This document shows, in pieces, positions 23,307 to 34,789 of a DNA stretch of 64,000 nucleotides. Position 1 is the stretch's first letter. Each line of letters begins with the position of its first letter. The notes beneath the pieces are model-generated. The model had not been told where the DNA came from. It searched no databases and worked only from the letters and a program-made list of their open reading frames with translations. The DNA comes from Calonectria ilicicola. Lineage: Eukaryota > Ascomycota > Sordariomycetes > Hypocreales > Nectriaceae. The position numbers and the translations under genes were made by a program. The stretch is from positions 1,116,001 through 1,180,000 of the forward strand of contig CP085825.1 in NCBI GenBank assembly GCA_020809705.1. The letters are read 5' to 3'.

Positions 23307-25709
23307 ATGACCAAATTTTCAGAGAAATCAAGGGCTGCTGCAGCAAATGCAGCGCGCGCATATTTGGCGGGCGAGACGGTCACACGTACAACTCGCGGGA
23401 ACCCCGCACCACCTCGACAGAAGACCATGCTTGAGATAGCTTACTTACACCGCACAACACTGCCATTAGTGAAGAAATATGTAGCTTTTTTGAAAGCTGG
23501 AAAGCCTCTGCCTTCAACTGCTAATAAAGGAGGCAAGCCAATGGCCTTGACATCTAATGAGGAACGTGCATTGATTACATATATCCGGTCTGTTGAAAAG
23601 AGTGCATTTGCGGTCACAGAGGTATGCATTTTGAACTATGCCAACTTCATTAGGAAGCACCGCATCGCGGGCATCACAACAGGGCTTTCCAAATCGTGGG
23701 TAAAAGGCTTTCGAACCCGGCATCCAGAGCTTCACTTTAAGAAGCCTAAAGTCAAAGAGATCCTAAGGGCTGCTATTGAGTATGATGTCCCTAGCTTGGA
23801 GGCGTGGTTCAAGGAATATGAAGCTTTTATCACAGAGTTAGGGATAAAGAAGGCCAATCTCTGGAACTTCGATGAAACACCACTCCAAATTGGCTGGGTT
23901 AATGATGCCTTGAAGCTATTTTCAACCCGGATGAAGAAAAACACTAGGCCAATTGCTTTTCAACCAGGCAATAAAGAGTCACTCACATCTATTGATGCTG
24001 TCAATGCTGCTGGTGGAGCTATTCCTTCCTTCCTTATCCTCTCTGCGAAGGTCATCCTAGAGGAATATGTGATGGCTAATATTGATGAACGTATTATCAT
24101 AACTCAAACTGATACTGGCTTCAATAATACACATCGGGCTCATCAGTGGTTGGAACACTTTAACCGTCATTCCTTTGCTGTTGGTGAGGAGTTTGGTGGT
24201 GCCTCAATTGAGGAGTGGTTTGGTTACAAACCTGACATAAGAAGAGAAAGTTGGAATCATCAGGTAGCTAATATCGCGGCCCAGAAGCCAAGAAAAGCAA
24301 AGCCAGTCTACAGAATGCTTCTTATGGATGGTTTCTCTGCTCATGAGGACCCTGACTTTATTTGGTATTGTCATGCCTTCGATATCGTGCCCTTTCGCCT
24401 TCCCTCTCACAGCAGTCATTTCCTTCAGCCCCTTGATGTTGGTGTTTATCAACACCTTAAGTCGGAACAACGTTCCGCCCTCACCGAGTTCACACAGGGC
24501 GGCGGCATACAGATGACTCGATATAACTTCCTCAATCAATGGGACCGCCTATTCAAGGCTGCGTTTATGAGCTGCCACATATATGTTGGGTTTGAGAAGG
24601 CAGGGCTATGGCCACTTAACCCAGAAGTCATATTGGGTCCTCGTCGTCAAGCAGTGAAGCATCTCGAAGAGCCTCTTTTCCCTGAGCGGCTGGATAAGAT
24701 GAATGTAACACCAAGGAAGACGAAGAGAGCGTATACAGAGCTTCACAAGCAAGGAGAGATTGATATATTAAGAACACCAGTTAAGAAGGTTATTCAGGAT
24801 ATGGATGCATGCCTTGATCTAGCTATTATTACACAGTCATCCCAAAAGAGGATGCTCGAGGCACAACACCAACGGATGCAATTGGAAGCTCGCCGCACAC
24901 ACACACGCCGCCAGGTCAAGGTTGATGATGGAGCATATACTGTGGAAGAGCTACGTTCGAAGGTATCTAATAGAGCTCATGATGACTTACAGAAGCTATT
25001 GCAGAAGCAAAATAGAGAGCAAAATAAGCTCTTCCAGCAACTACGAAAGGATGAAAAGGATGCCGCATCAATTGACGGCCCGAGCCTCCCTCGGCCTCGC
25101 GGTCGGGCCGGCGCCAAGTTGAAAATGCTGCGTGTGGCAGCGGAAGAGGCTAGTCAACAGGAAACTCGTGATAAAGCAATGGTTCAAGAGGATATTGATG
25201 CTATCCAAAGTCTTCAGAATGAGTGGAATGAAGCTGATGATGAAAGGCGAGGCCATCTATCATCAGTTCGGCCGGAATCGTGGCTTCAATGCATCCCTGA
25301 GGTGACAAGATGGAGAGCATCCCGGGCCGCAGTCATGTCAACCTCGCTCAACGAGGCTCAAAGTGACCCCGGTGATTATATCTCGATATCCTCAACTTCA
25401 TCAATTAAATTGCCTCCTTTGGGCAAGGATAAAGATTCGGATCAGAGCGAAATTGAGGTCATTACAACCAGAAAGACTAGGGGCAAGCCAGAGACTATTC
25501 GCCGCCTAAGAAATATTCTCTTTCCTGAAGGAATGGATGAAGAAGGGAACAGTCAATTACAGGATATTGATTTTGGAGGTTTTGGCCATAATAGGGTCCC
25601 AAATAACTACTCAGACGATGAGGGCGGCGGTGTTAGTGATGCAGGCGATCCAGTTGTGCGCTTTGGCGATAAGACAATCGCTGTGCCAAAGTCGAGGTGC
25701 CGTCAATAG
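23307..25709 (+). CDS. pogo/Fot1-like DDE transposase
   Basis: Intronless 800-aa frame. Residues about 10-60 form a psq-type helix-turn-helix (KTMLEIAYLHRTTLPLVKKY); about 75-150 a CENP-B/Tc5-type helix-turn-helix (TSNEERALITYIRS...LSKSWVKGFRTRHPEL). The catalytic triad is complete: D189 in NLWNFDETPLQIGW, D341 in LLMDGFSAHED, D377 in HFLQPLDVGVYQHLK, a DD35D spacing. The tail (about 500-800) is charged with coiled-coil character (KLLQKQNREQNKLFQQLRKD) and an acidic end, normal for Fot-type enzymes. No stop or frameshift, so it may be active. It catalyses cut-and-paste into TA sites in the nucleus. Confidence 0.93.
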   Translation: MTKFSEKSRAAAANAARAYLAGETVTRTTRGNPAPPRQKTMLEIAYLHRTTLPLVKKYVAFLKAGKPLPSTANKGGKPMALTSNEERALITYIRSVEKSAFAVTEVCILNYANFIRKHRIAGITTGLSKSWVKGFRTRHPELHFKKPKVKEILRAAIEYDVPSLEAWFKEYEAFITELGIKKANLWNFDETPLQIGWVNDALKLFSTRMKKNTRPIAFQPGNKESLTSIDAVNAAGGAIPSFLILSAKVILEEYVMANIDERIIITQTDTGFNNTHRAHQWLEHFNRHSFAVGEEFGGASIEEWFGYKPDIRRESWNHQVANIAAQKPRKAKPVYRMLLMDGFSAHEDPDFIWYCHAFDIVPFRLPSHSSHFLQPLDVGVYQHLKSEQRSALTEFTQGGGIQMTRYNFLNQWDRLFKAAFMSCHIYVGFEKAGLWPLNPEVILGPRRQAVKHLEEPLFPERLDKMNVTPRKTKRAYTELHKQGEIDILRTPVKKVIQDMDACLDLAIITQSSQKRMLEAQHQRMQLEARRTHTRRQVKVDDGAYTVEELRSKVSNRAHDDLQKLLQKQNREQNKLFQQLRKDEKDAASIDGPSLPRPRGRAGAKLKMLRVAAEEASQQETRDKAMVQEDIDAIQSLQNEWNEADDERRGHLSSVRPESWLQCIPEVTRWRASRAAVMSTSLNEAQSDPGDYISISSTSSIKLPPLGKDKDSDQSEIEVITTRKTRGKPETIRRLRNILFPEGMDEEGNSQLQDIDFGGFGHNRVPNNYSDDEGGGVSDAGDPVVRFGDKTIAVPKSRCRQ

Positions 25710-25840
25710 CTGCCACCTTTCCCACCTTCTTGTGCCACGAAACCACCATAAAAATAGATGCAATAAATACTATGACTACATTAGAAGTAGGGCAATTGAT
25801 TGGTGTAATTATCTCTTTTATTGCATTACTATTGATGGAG

Positions 25841-25967
25841 TTGTGGTGTGTTGAGGTTGGAAAAGCTGGATACGCCAACTACGAAGATATGGGTTATGTT
25901 CCCACCTCTCCAGAGGAGAGGTGGGAGCCTAAGCCCACAGCGGAGCCGGCTTAGTCAACTCAGCGGG
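25841..25967 (-). repeat. right terminal inverted repeat
   Basis: Inverted counterpart of the left repeat, about 127 bp. It carries the same internal hairpin (25901-25911 with 25915-25925, 11 bp), in which one G-C pair of the left copy is replaced by A-T. Confidence 0.9.
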
Positions 25968-25969
25968 TA

Positions 25970-26470
25970 CGGCCGGTACCACCTAGTCTTAAACCTTTTT
26001 GGAACCGTATAGCTTCCATTACCTCGGAATTCACAAGGAACATGGTATGAGGTTAAATCAAAGTTAACAATGGCTCCCGCACGGGGCGGCGAGAATTAGA
26101 GTTGTTCCATACAAATGGCTGTCATTGAGAAACGTCAATAAATTAATCAGCCAACAAATCCGCGCCCTACGAGCTGGGTTTTGCATCCAATTGAAGATGT
26201 CCGTCGTCTGCATGCGAATATGAGAGCTTCCCCGCACTTGTGAGTTGGCTCATCTATCGAACCCTACGCTTCGTTATCGCTGGTTGGAATGGAGACCTGC
26301 TGACATCATCACGGAGAGCTTGATTCCCCGATGGACACATAAAAAACCCCGTTGCCAACCCCCGCTTCGCCTTGTCTCGGTTTCATTCACGGTCCAAACG
26401 AAACCAGGTCAAAGCGTTTCTTAACTTTCTCGCAATTCATTTCTACAACGTGTTGATCCCTACCAACGCT
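25970..26470. promoter_or_regulatory. upstream region of SDR gene
   Basis: 501 bp between the transposon and the SDR start. A TATA-like ACATAAAAAAC lies near 26337. No other gene. Confidence 0.5.
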
Positions 26471-27362
26471 ATGGCTCAAGCTTTCCTCAAGGGCGGGGTT
26501 GCCGTCATCACTGGCGGAGCTTCCGGAATCGGTCGCGCTCTCGCTACTAAGTGCCACAGCGTTGGGATGCGAGTCGTTATAGCAGACTGGAACAAGGAAG
26601 CTCTCGACACTGCCACACAAAGCATTGGGGCTGGTGTTACGGGCGTCAAGCTGGATGTGGGGAACCGGGAAGATTGGGACTCGCTCTCTCAAACCTTGCG
26701 CAAGGATTTTGGTGGTACGTCTCGGATTCGCGCGCTTCGGAGGTTTGAATACTGAAGAATATCCAGGTCAAGTAAACTTTTTGGCTCTCAATGCGGGCAA
26801 GGGAGTCAAGTCTTCGTGGAGTGACCCGGCTGCCTTCGAGGAGACGTACCGGATCAACATCATGGGCGTTGTCAATGGCATTTCCGCGGTGCTCCCCCTT
26901 GTCGAGGCGGCGGCGAAGACTGGAGCTAAACCCTCCATCGTCATCACTGGATCGAAGCAGGGAATCACCAACCCGCCCGGAAACCCAGCCTACAACTCCT
27001 CAAAGGCGGCGGTTAAGTCAATTGCAGAGCATCTCAGCTGGGACCTGCGAAACTCTGGTATCTCCGTCCACCTTCTTATCCCCGGCTGGACCTTCACCGG
27101 CATGACCGGAAATAGCAATGCAGGGGCCGAAAAACCAAACGGAGCCTGGTGGCCAGAGCAGGTTGTGGAGCACTTGGAAAAGAAGATGGCTGAGGGCCAA
27201 TTCTGGGTTGTTTGCCCAGACGATGATGTATCTGAAGAGTTGGACAAGAAGAGAATCACATGGAGCTTGGGAGAGTTGATCAATGGCAAGCAGCCCCTGA
27301 GCCGCTGGAGAGAGGATACGAAGGCGGAGGCCCAAGCGGCGATTGAGAAAATGCAGCTTTAA
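26471..27362 (+). CDS. Short-chain dehydrogenase/reductase (SDR)
   Basis: Two exons (26471-26714, 26767-27362) give 279 aa. The coenzyme motif TGGASGIG is at 14-21. The LNAG motif (89-92) is restored across the intron. The catalytic tetrad is N112, S144, Y157 and K161 (GSKQGITNPPGNPAYNSSK), the classical SDR arrangement. IPGWTF after beta6 is the usual substrate-loop entry. The enzyme would be an NAD(P)-dependent oxidoreductase of unknown substrate, probably cytosolic. The frame is open upstream but the first ATG is 26471. Confidence 0.93.
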
Positions 27363-28983
27363 GTGTGTTAAAAGAGCATATCAAAATGACAGGCAGTTTA
27401 AGGTTGTTGAAGAAAGTGAGATTCCTCTTTGTCACAGTTACACGGGGTTTGCCACGACCTGTCAGAAATGCCCCTGCGAAACCTACTTTGCCGAGGATGT
27501 GATTGTGCTACCTTGCTTGCTTCTTTAAGCCCTAGAGACCAGGCAACTTGAGCGGCGCAGCAAGATCCGCCCTAAAGAGATAATTCACGCCAAGGGACTT
27601 CTCGCCAGGGCCGTCACGCCACCGTGGGGCGAACGGAGAATGTATGTAAGCGGCTGCCGATGGCGACAATGGAGGAGGCCTGTCTGTGTTCCCCCAGATG
27701 TAGGAGCGGGGCGGCGCCCGTGGATTCCGCTATCAAGAAGCGGGTTCGGAAATTAATATGAGAGGGATGATCTTTGAAGATCAGTGAGTTTTTTTTGAGT
27801 ATGTTAAGCGGACATGCCCAGTAAGTTGTCGCCATTACCATGGCTCGTGCAGTTATAACACTGGAGTTATTGCAAGGTACAAGCCGCAACGGAAATTTCC
27901 CCCATTTTTCTTTTTTAGTACCACTTACGTATAGCTCATATACCCTTTCTTTATGTTTGATACACCAAGCTTACGCACCTCGAGAATTCGCATTGATGTT
28001 ATGGTTGCGTTCCGAATGGGGTCGTTTTGGCTATATTAGTGGGCCATGGGAAGGTCGTCTTGGCTCGAGATATGGCCGAGCTAAAGAGAAAATGATATAT
28101 CTTACAATTCTACACCGCCAATTAACCCATATATACTGTGTAATTGTAATTGTCATTATGGCACGATTCCGTTTAAATACGAGATGGGAAAAATCAAACC
28201 CACAGTGATGTTGTGACTTGGTTAAAACCCTACCTGGAGATGAGACATTTGGAACGGTACATCTCTGACTGCAACGACTTGGCACGCCTTGGGAAGATAT
28301 TCGGATTGCTAATACCAAGACGCTACACCAAGGCTATGCGTGGACGATCTGGACGATAGCGGGAATGTGAGGGGGACGATCTACACGACGTGACCTAGCT
28401 GGTTACATCACTCTGCAGTGCCAACACGTTCACGTAGGGATTCTGAAACGGCCTTATTACGTGACAGGGTTACAGCCTTGGACTGATTCAGCGGGCGCGG
28501 TATCGACTCAAGAGGGCGTTTGGCAAGGAACTCGGTTAGGCCTTAGCCGTCGCCACCGCACGACCGCAATGTGCCGTATCTCATGAGCGACAGGGGTGCA
28601 TGTTAAAGTTTTCGCTTGGCTCAAGGCTTGAGCCCGGCATGGCGTCAATGTGGAGTCGTTCACCCGGGTGCGAGGAGGCCCAATTTCTTTTGCCCACTTT
28701 TGGCATTCTGTTCGCGGTCCCGTGGTGCATTGCCACGGGCGCCTTGTAATTCGTTACGCTAACAACTTCTAACTGATAAGATCTTCGTCTTTGAATGGTA
28801 CATTGCCCTCTAAACATTATGTGCTCTAATGGAAGTTCATCGGCGTTGCGACCCTTCCGAAACGTATGCAGGTTTCTGAACCCTGATTCCCAAACGCCAA
28901 ATACTCCTCGCCCCAACCTCTTGATGCGACCAGAACCAAAGCGTGCTTCATTCTCGTAGGCTAAAATTCTCGAATTCCCAAAA
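27363..28983. other. convergent intergenic region, no gene seen
   Basis: 1621 bp between convergent SDR and receptor genes. The part at 27880-28200 is AT-rich. A 196-codon minus-strand frame at 28581-29171 overlaps the receptor's last exon in another frame and shows no motif. Confidence 0.5.
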
Positions 28984-30426
28984 TCATTTGGGGCTGTGAA
29001 TCGGGCTAAGCTTGCCCCGCGTAAACTCTTCTCTGTCGTGTGAAACAACCGTAACTTGCGTGCTAACAATGATGCCTCGGTCCTCTTCCGCGATATCGCG
29101 CTTGCTGTCGAGATCGCGGCTTGATAGTGAGGCGTCGCCCGCGGCAACCTTGTAGGTGAGCTCGACCTCATCGTCCTCGACGATGTAGGCCGTCCCGTTT
29201 GTCCTCCCCGTGCGGGTTACAATTCGTCTGCTGTTGGAGAATGGATCGGCTCTACTAGAGACCGAATAGGCGCTTCTTGCTTTCCTTTTCGTTATTCTAA
29301 AAAGAGGGGCGAATGTTGGAAGGCAGGCGGAGATGATAGCGACCGAGGGTTCGATACTGGACCAAGCCGTAGATGGTCCCAACCACCAGGTAGCGTCGTC
29401 TCTAGTAAAAAGTTGGTGAAGATAGTAAATTCGAACAATGCTCGCAATGCAAACACTACAGAGGTTAGAATCATCGTTGAATGACCTCGTTGTTTAAACC
29501 CAACACTTACAAGCCTCCCAGCATCATAATTCCAATCACTGACGCCTTCAACTTTGGGCTCAACTTGAGCTCCATGATGGTGGGAATAGGAACGATGAGG
29601 ATAAGAACGTCGTTCAACATATTAATTATTCCGATAATTAGGAAAAATAATTCGATGTCGATGCAGCGGCCTTCGGCACCGGAGTATTGGGTCCAATAAT
29701 AGCTGACTGGCGAGCAGACATTGGCCAGAGTTATCCATAAGCAGACGGGATATAATGTAGCGATTATGATTGCTGTCCAATATAGGTAGAAGAAGATTCC
29801 TCTTTGCTTGCTGTTGATATAAAAAAGACGGTGGTAGAATAATAAAATGCTGAATTTCGTTGCAGTTACTGTTAAACCGTATACGTATGATTCGCTGTAA
29901 ACGATCTGCCGGAATTCGTTATTAACGCCACATAACCTCCACAAGCCAATACAGGCTGTCAACATCTGTATTTACCTTGAGAAGCTTTTGTACTCTGGGT
30001 AGCTTGTTAACCCAAATATGTGTGCCAGCGCCATAGTTTCCAGCTATTGTAACATATGAGTATCCAACCGTGGTATCAAAGCTTGTATTACATCGTCCTC
30101 CCTTACCTAAAATTGTTGATATTACTGATCCAACAGAGCAGAGCTGATAATGGAGAAGCAATTAGCTATTTCGTCCGGTTTCGTTGGCGGCGTGTCGTTG
30201 GTTAACCCACAGTGCTGAATACAATGACGTAGTCGTCTAGCCACAGATTCGGGCCCTTGGCTCGGCGGATGTATAGACGGAGGCACACGCATGCTACTGC
30301 TAGACCCAATGCAACACACACAATGGCATTGTACATTTTTGATACATCCTCGGTCAAGTCCATGTCCGCTGGTGGCGCGCCAAAGGCGGCCACCATGATC
30401 GGGTTGATCTCGACATTCGCCGACAT
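28984..30426 (-). CDS. PTH11-like seven-TM receptor (fungal rhodopsin domain)
   Basis: Five exons on the minus strand (30211-30426, 30107-30143, 29976-30043, 29511-29905, 28984-29455) give 395 aa with all junctions in frame. The family hallmarks appear in order: LRLYIRRAKGPNLWLDDYVI after TM1, GAGTHIWV, a TM3 helix YVYGLTVTATKFSILLFYHRLF, ANVCSPVSYYW, a late helix NDVLILIVPIPTIMELKLS, and GGFVCIASIVRIYYL before the C-tail. The polar tail of about 100 residues is Ser/Arg-rich. There is no N-terminal CFEM domain, so it is a non-CFEM member. Such proteins are putative plasma-membrane sensors, best known from host-surface sensing; the ligand is unknown. Confidence 0.9.
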
Positions 30427-31163
30427 GGCGATAAAATCGGGTCCACGATCAAGTAGAAGAAAGGGAAAGAAGCCAGAACTTAGGCCATGGCTGCGGGACA
30501 AGGGAAGAGCGTTTTAAACGTGCCCACGATCTTCTTTTACGCGGTTTGTGCCTGGGGGGCATTCCTACATACCACTCCCCCAACCCTGCAAACTCTATGG
30601 ACCTGAAGACAGGATGAACGGTATCGTAGGGCGCTAGGCAGCACGTGTGATAACATTTCCCCGATAAAAAGCAAGGTGCAGGCCTGTGGTATGACGCTGC
30701 CACGAACGCAGACGATTTAGTAATGCTGGAAGCTTAGGAGGAAGGGGCTTGGTTTGATTTTGGATTCATACCCATGTCAGGGGCCGTCCAGGGGTCCAAT
30801 CCTCGCGTCACCGTTGTTGACAGCGGCAGCTGGGGCGAGGCACAGAGAAGCTCTCGGCAAAGCCTTCAGGACTGGAAGGTCCCTTCACAGCCAGTTCACG
30901 TGGACGCAACGTTCCTGGGGGCCAAGACCCGCTACATGGTTCATCCGCTGCTAGCCTGGTGGAGTGGTCAGCGCTCACCCCGGTACGCTATCGAAGCTTG
31001 TCATGACGAACGCCAGCCTGGACGAAACCAGGCGAGCTGTTCCTGAGCTCATCTACCGCCGTAGGCGAAATGTACCGATAGCGAACGAGCCAGCCCCCTG
31101 CGATTGGGGCTCGGCCGTTGCAGCGGGCTTCGGATCCGTAACGACGCCACATCTGCGAGTGAT

Positions 31164-31186
31164 TGATGGATGGAGGGATGGATGGA
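31164..31186. repeat. GATG/GGAT microsatellite
   Basis: Tandem GATGGATG-type units with one interruption. Confidence 0.8.
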
Positions 31187-32381
31187 ATCATCGTCCCGTC
31201 CCGAGGCTGCATTTATCCGGTCGATTCAGAAACAAATGTGATATATTGCATTTCCAAAGGCCTTCGGCCTGGCCGTCTCCCTTTCTCTCAGCAATACGAG
31301 AGCCATCGCGCTGGCCACTGGTTTTGACCCACACGAGTGGGATTTGAAAGGATTTTTTCGGTTCTGGCTTCTGGAAGCCGGGGCACCTCACCCCCAACAG
31401 GAATTTGTCCGTAATTGACCATATATATTCGAAACTAGCACTTGGCCATTGCCAGGACCTGGGTTATTGGATGTTTTTCTTTTCTTTTTCCTTGGCTGTT
31501 CTATTTCAGATTGTTTCTCAGGGACCTCGCATGATCGGTTGCCGTCTGCGTGCATTGACTTCCAACACCAAGAAATTGCAATGGCAGAAGGTTTGGATCT
31601 AACCCAACAGAGTAAAGAAACCTAACTTGTGTGATAAAATGGCCCCCGATTGAGTTGAGAAGCATCCTGGCGATTCCCGCCGCCAAGAAACCTGGCGCTC
31701 CAGAAGCATGAGGTGACAAGCGCAGACCGCTCGGGAGACAAATCGAGAAATCCAAGGTGAACCCTGCCGCATCCGCTTCTTCCGCTTCGTCGGATGATGC
31801 AACGGGCACTGGGGAGAGCCAGCAAGCAAGCGCGTACTTGCGCTGAGCCAGTCACGCAGCCGACAGTAAGGATTCAAAAGCCGACCTCACCTCAGACCAT
31901 AGTGGATATGGCTTCCCTGCCGAGCGAGATCCGAAAATAACGGTGAATGCGTGGCTGATTTAAGTGATACAACAACGTGTATGCCGACGTTGAGTGCAGA
32001 CGCGGCAGGCATGCGACTCTTCGTCCCAATCGGTGGGATCAGTATCCCTGCCTCTCGCACGACCGGGGCACCTGGACTTACAGCCTGGTTCAACGCACGG
32101 CCAATCACCTTTCCACATGTCTTTGTCAGAATCCTGTCGGAGGGATCCTGGATTTCACGTGGGCTAGCTCCTTCCTCATTAGATCTATGTTCATCGCCCG
32201 ACGGGGCATTTCCAAGATATAACCTTTAACTAATTTGCCTCGACTTGCCTTGAGAGGCATCATAGACCCATCTCCACGTGGGCAGGATGCCAACTTGCCT
32301 TGATCGCTCCTGTCAAACTGGGTTGTTTCCGGGTTACGGGTTACTGAAATGGCAAGAAATCAGATCTGGCCGGTTCATGAG

Positions 32382-32409
32382 GCCACGAGGTGCCACGAGG
32401 TGCAACGAG
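32382..32409. repeat. 10-bp tandem repeat, 2.8 copies
   Basis: GCCACGAGGT twice perfectly, then a partial GCAACGAG. Confidence 0.8.
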
Positions 32410-34291
32410 CTTCTTGACAAGGGAACTGGACGCTAGCTTCTTTGGCCCGGTTGCGCTAATTGTCTTGGAGGTTAATTTCTCCCGTCATCTCAACCAAGCT
32501 TTGTTTTAGCGTTAAGTAATAAATAAGTTGCATGTTCTTCCCAGAACGATAACGAGACCATGATAGTGAGAACTGCCACTTCCTTCCTCACTACCTCAAC
32601 AAACCCCAATCGTTCGAGCGCTGCATTGGGGCATCCGGTACTTTATTGGTAGAAAAGCTGAATCTCGTAGACTATTTGACCTGCCTGTTTTGGCAGTGCT
32701 CTGCACTACAACCATGGAAATTCGACTGCTCATATCCCAGCCTCGGTTCCAATTTTTCTACTGGGGGATCATCCCACTCAGGCTGTAGGAATATCACAAC
32801 TCCACTGCGAGCGCGTGGAATAAGCCTATAAGTTCGCTTAATGCGGAACGGTAAGAGGAATGGATTGCTGGCCAACTTAGATAATCACTACCGGGATTTA
32901 CTCCTCCGCAAACTCGTCCGAATCCGTGTATTTAGCCGCGTACATGCTTAGCCCTAATGGGCTATATGTGAAGGAATGCGCTTAGCCACGAGGCTGGACA
33001 TCGCGTGCCGCAGCCCTAGCACATCTCAGGATTGCTTTCTTTAGAAACCTCAGCTCGCTTACTATGCGAATTGCCTTGCTGATTGGCCGTTCCTCTCAGA
33101 TTCCGAGTACGAGTTTAAGTACCTTTCAATGCCTTGAAGCTTATGGAGAACTTTGAACTCGATTGGTACCTCGGCTCAGGGCTGACGGGTACTTTTCTCA
33201 CGCAGTGCTATGTGGGCGGCATGGGAGCTGACCATGTGACGCGAGTAGGAGTATATTGCAGATGATGACGCATTAGACTGGCCGCAAATTTGCAACTGGT
33301 AGCAACTAAACCCCCATTTATTCAAGCACCCCGCTCTAGAATGGTTAGAGTCCTCTCGAAAGGGATGGATAAATTGTCCGAACCCTCGCTCGCTAACCTA
33401 TCTAGGTATATGCATGCAACCCGGAATGGTAATGTTGGTGCCTAGCCCTGAGACTCGACCCTAGCACACCTTTGGCAGTTGTGCATTTACTTATCGTTCG
33501 TGTACCTTGTCATTTTCCATTATCCCCTCCATTCATTGATACAACATGGTTACCGCCTGCCAATTTTCGATCACTTTGTGAAACCATTCTCCTACTTCTC
33601 AAACACCCCCATGCGCCAAATCTAGGCGACTTCAATTGTTCATATTTCAACTAGCTATCAGAAAGTCTCGGGGCCTGGTTGGTGGGAATTGCGGTGCAAG
33701 AATTATTCCACACATGAATTGGACCTGTTCTTTCGTTGGCCAAAATTATTCAAGATGATGCTTCTCACACTCAACGTCCATCTTGGCATTGGAGTCTGAG
33801 CAGTCTAGTGGAGACAAGAAACTAATCTTCTCACACATCAGGCCTCTCGATTTGATATCCCGTAGACCGCGAAGAGGAATCAAAACCGGAATCATGGCTA
33901 AAAGTTTATTTGAATCTCCTAAATAGATATGTCGAAGAATCCATGAAACCTTTCTATGGCGCATCAGAAAATCTTGAACTAAAAAGGATGACAGATGTTT
34001 GAACATGTAGGTCGAATGTGGAAATCATACGACTAGTGTCAATCTTCAGATGTTAGCAAGTTGACTGACGGCTCTCGTGTTGCACTATGCAAATCTTGAC
34101 ACAGCTTGTCGCCGCTTTCCCGAGCATTGAATACAGGGCTCATCGCCCAATGCTCGCTCTTAGCGTACTCAGTGAGTCCTCGTGTTAACCTGATTTTATA
34201 TCGAAGGAATTCATTGATGAACTTTTAACCTGAAAAGACCATACTCCCGATTCCCTTGCTTTTGCCGCAGCCTTTGAACTATCAAATACCT

Positions 34292-34789
34292 TTAACTTGA
34301 CACAGCCCTAAGAACCTCGATCTGCTCTAGAACACGTGCGCGACTGCTGCCACCTTTAGCTGATCTCGACTCGACGCTTGTCTCATAGATGAAAGTAGCC
34401 ATAACATCATCCGTGAATCGATCATCATTGGCCTTCAGTTACTCAAGTGAGAGCTTGTCCATGGGAATACCTAGCACCTCGCGCTTTGCAACTACTAGTC
34501 CGGAAATGTGATGTGTCTCGCGGAAAAGTACACCTTTTCTAACAAGGAAGTCCGCAACGTCTGTAGCAAAAAGTAGAAGATCCAGTGCAGCCAACATCTT
34601 CTCTGGTCGAACAGTGAGCGTACTAAGGATGCGATTTGCGATCTGAATGCTATCGGAGATTGTCTTGACATGATCGAGCACAGGCTCCCAGCTCTCCTGC
34701 AGATCCTTGTTGTACGTGGAAGGCAATGACTTGTTAGTGAACATGAAGCCGGCGAGATGACCAAAGCAGCGCCCCGACTTGCCGCTCAA
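34292..34789 (-). pseudogene. argininosuccinate lyase 3' fragment (pseudogene)
   Basis: Minus-strand frame homologous to the C-terminal part of argininosuccinate lyase: SGKSGRCFGHLAGFMFTNKS, LPSTYNKDLQESWEP, ATDVADFLVRKGVLFRETHH and MDKLSLE. A TAA stop (34439-34441) interrupts where the enzyme has Gln (LEQL), consistent with one C-to-T change. The same frame then continues 48 codons with family-like text (DDVMATFIYETSVE, RSAKGGSSRARVLEQIEVL) to a natural stop at 34292-34294. About 165 of roughly 465 residues remain. The N-terminal catalytic parts, including the SSxMPxKxN signature, are absent upstream. It cannot be a working lyase; presumably the functional arginine-pathway gene lies elsewhere. 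Confidence 0.85.

Larger units (their letters stand above)
23110..25967 (+). mobile_element. Complete Tc1/mariner-superfamily (pogo/Fot1-like) transposon
   Basis: A 2858-bp element bounded by TA target duplications (23108-23109 and 25968-25969). Terminal inverted repeats of about 130 bp start CCCGCCGGGTTGACTAAGCC at the left and, inverted, CCCGCTGAGTTGACTAAGCC at the right. A single uninterrupted transposase lies between. TA duplication plus DDE transposase with psq/CENP-B type DNA-binding regions places it in the pogo/Fot1 branch. Both ends and the reading frame are intact, so the copy is young or has escaped RIP. It sits 140 bp downstream of the RS-domain gene and about 500 bp upstream of the SDR. 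Confidence 0.92.
30427..34291. other. long gene-poor interval
   Basis: About 3.9 kb. Short open frames on both strands lack motifs. It includes small simple repeats and the presumed promoter of the receptor gene. I see no intact gene or full transposon. Confidence 0.5.

Noticed and set aside
28581..29171. 196-codon minus-strand frame
   Set aside because: Overlaps the last exon of the PTH11-like receptor in a different frame and has no motif.
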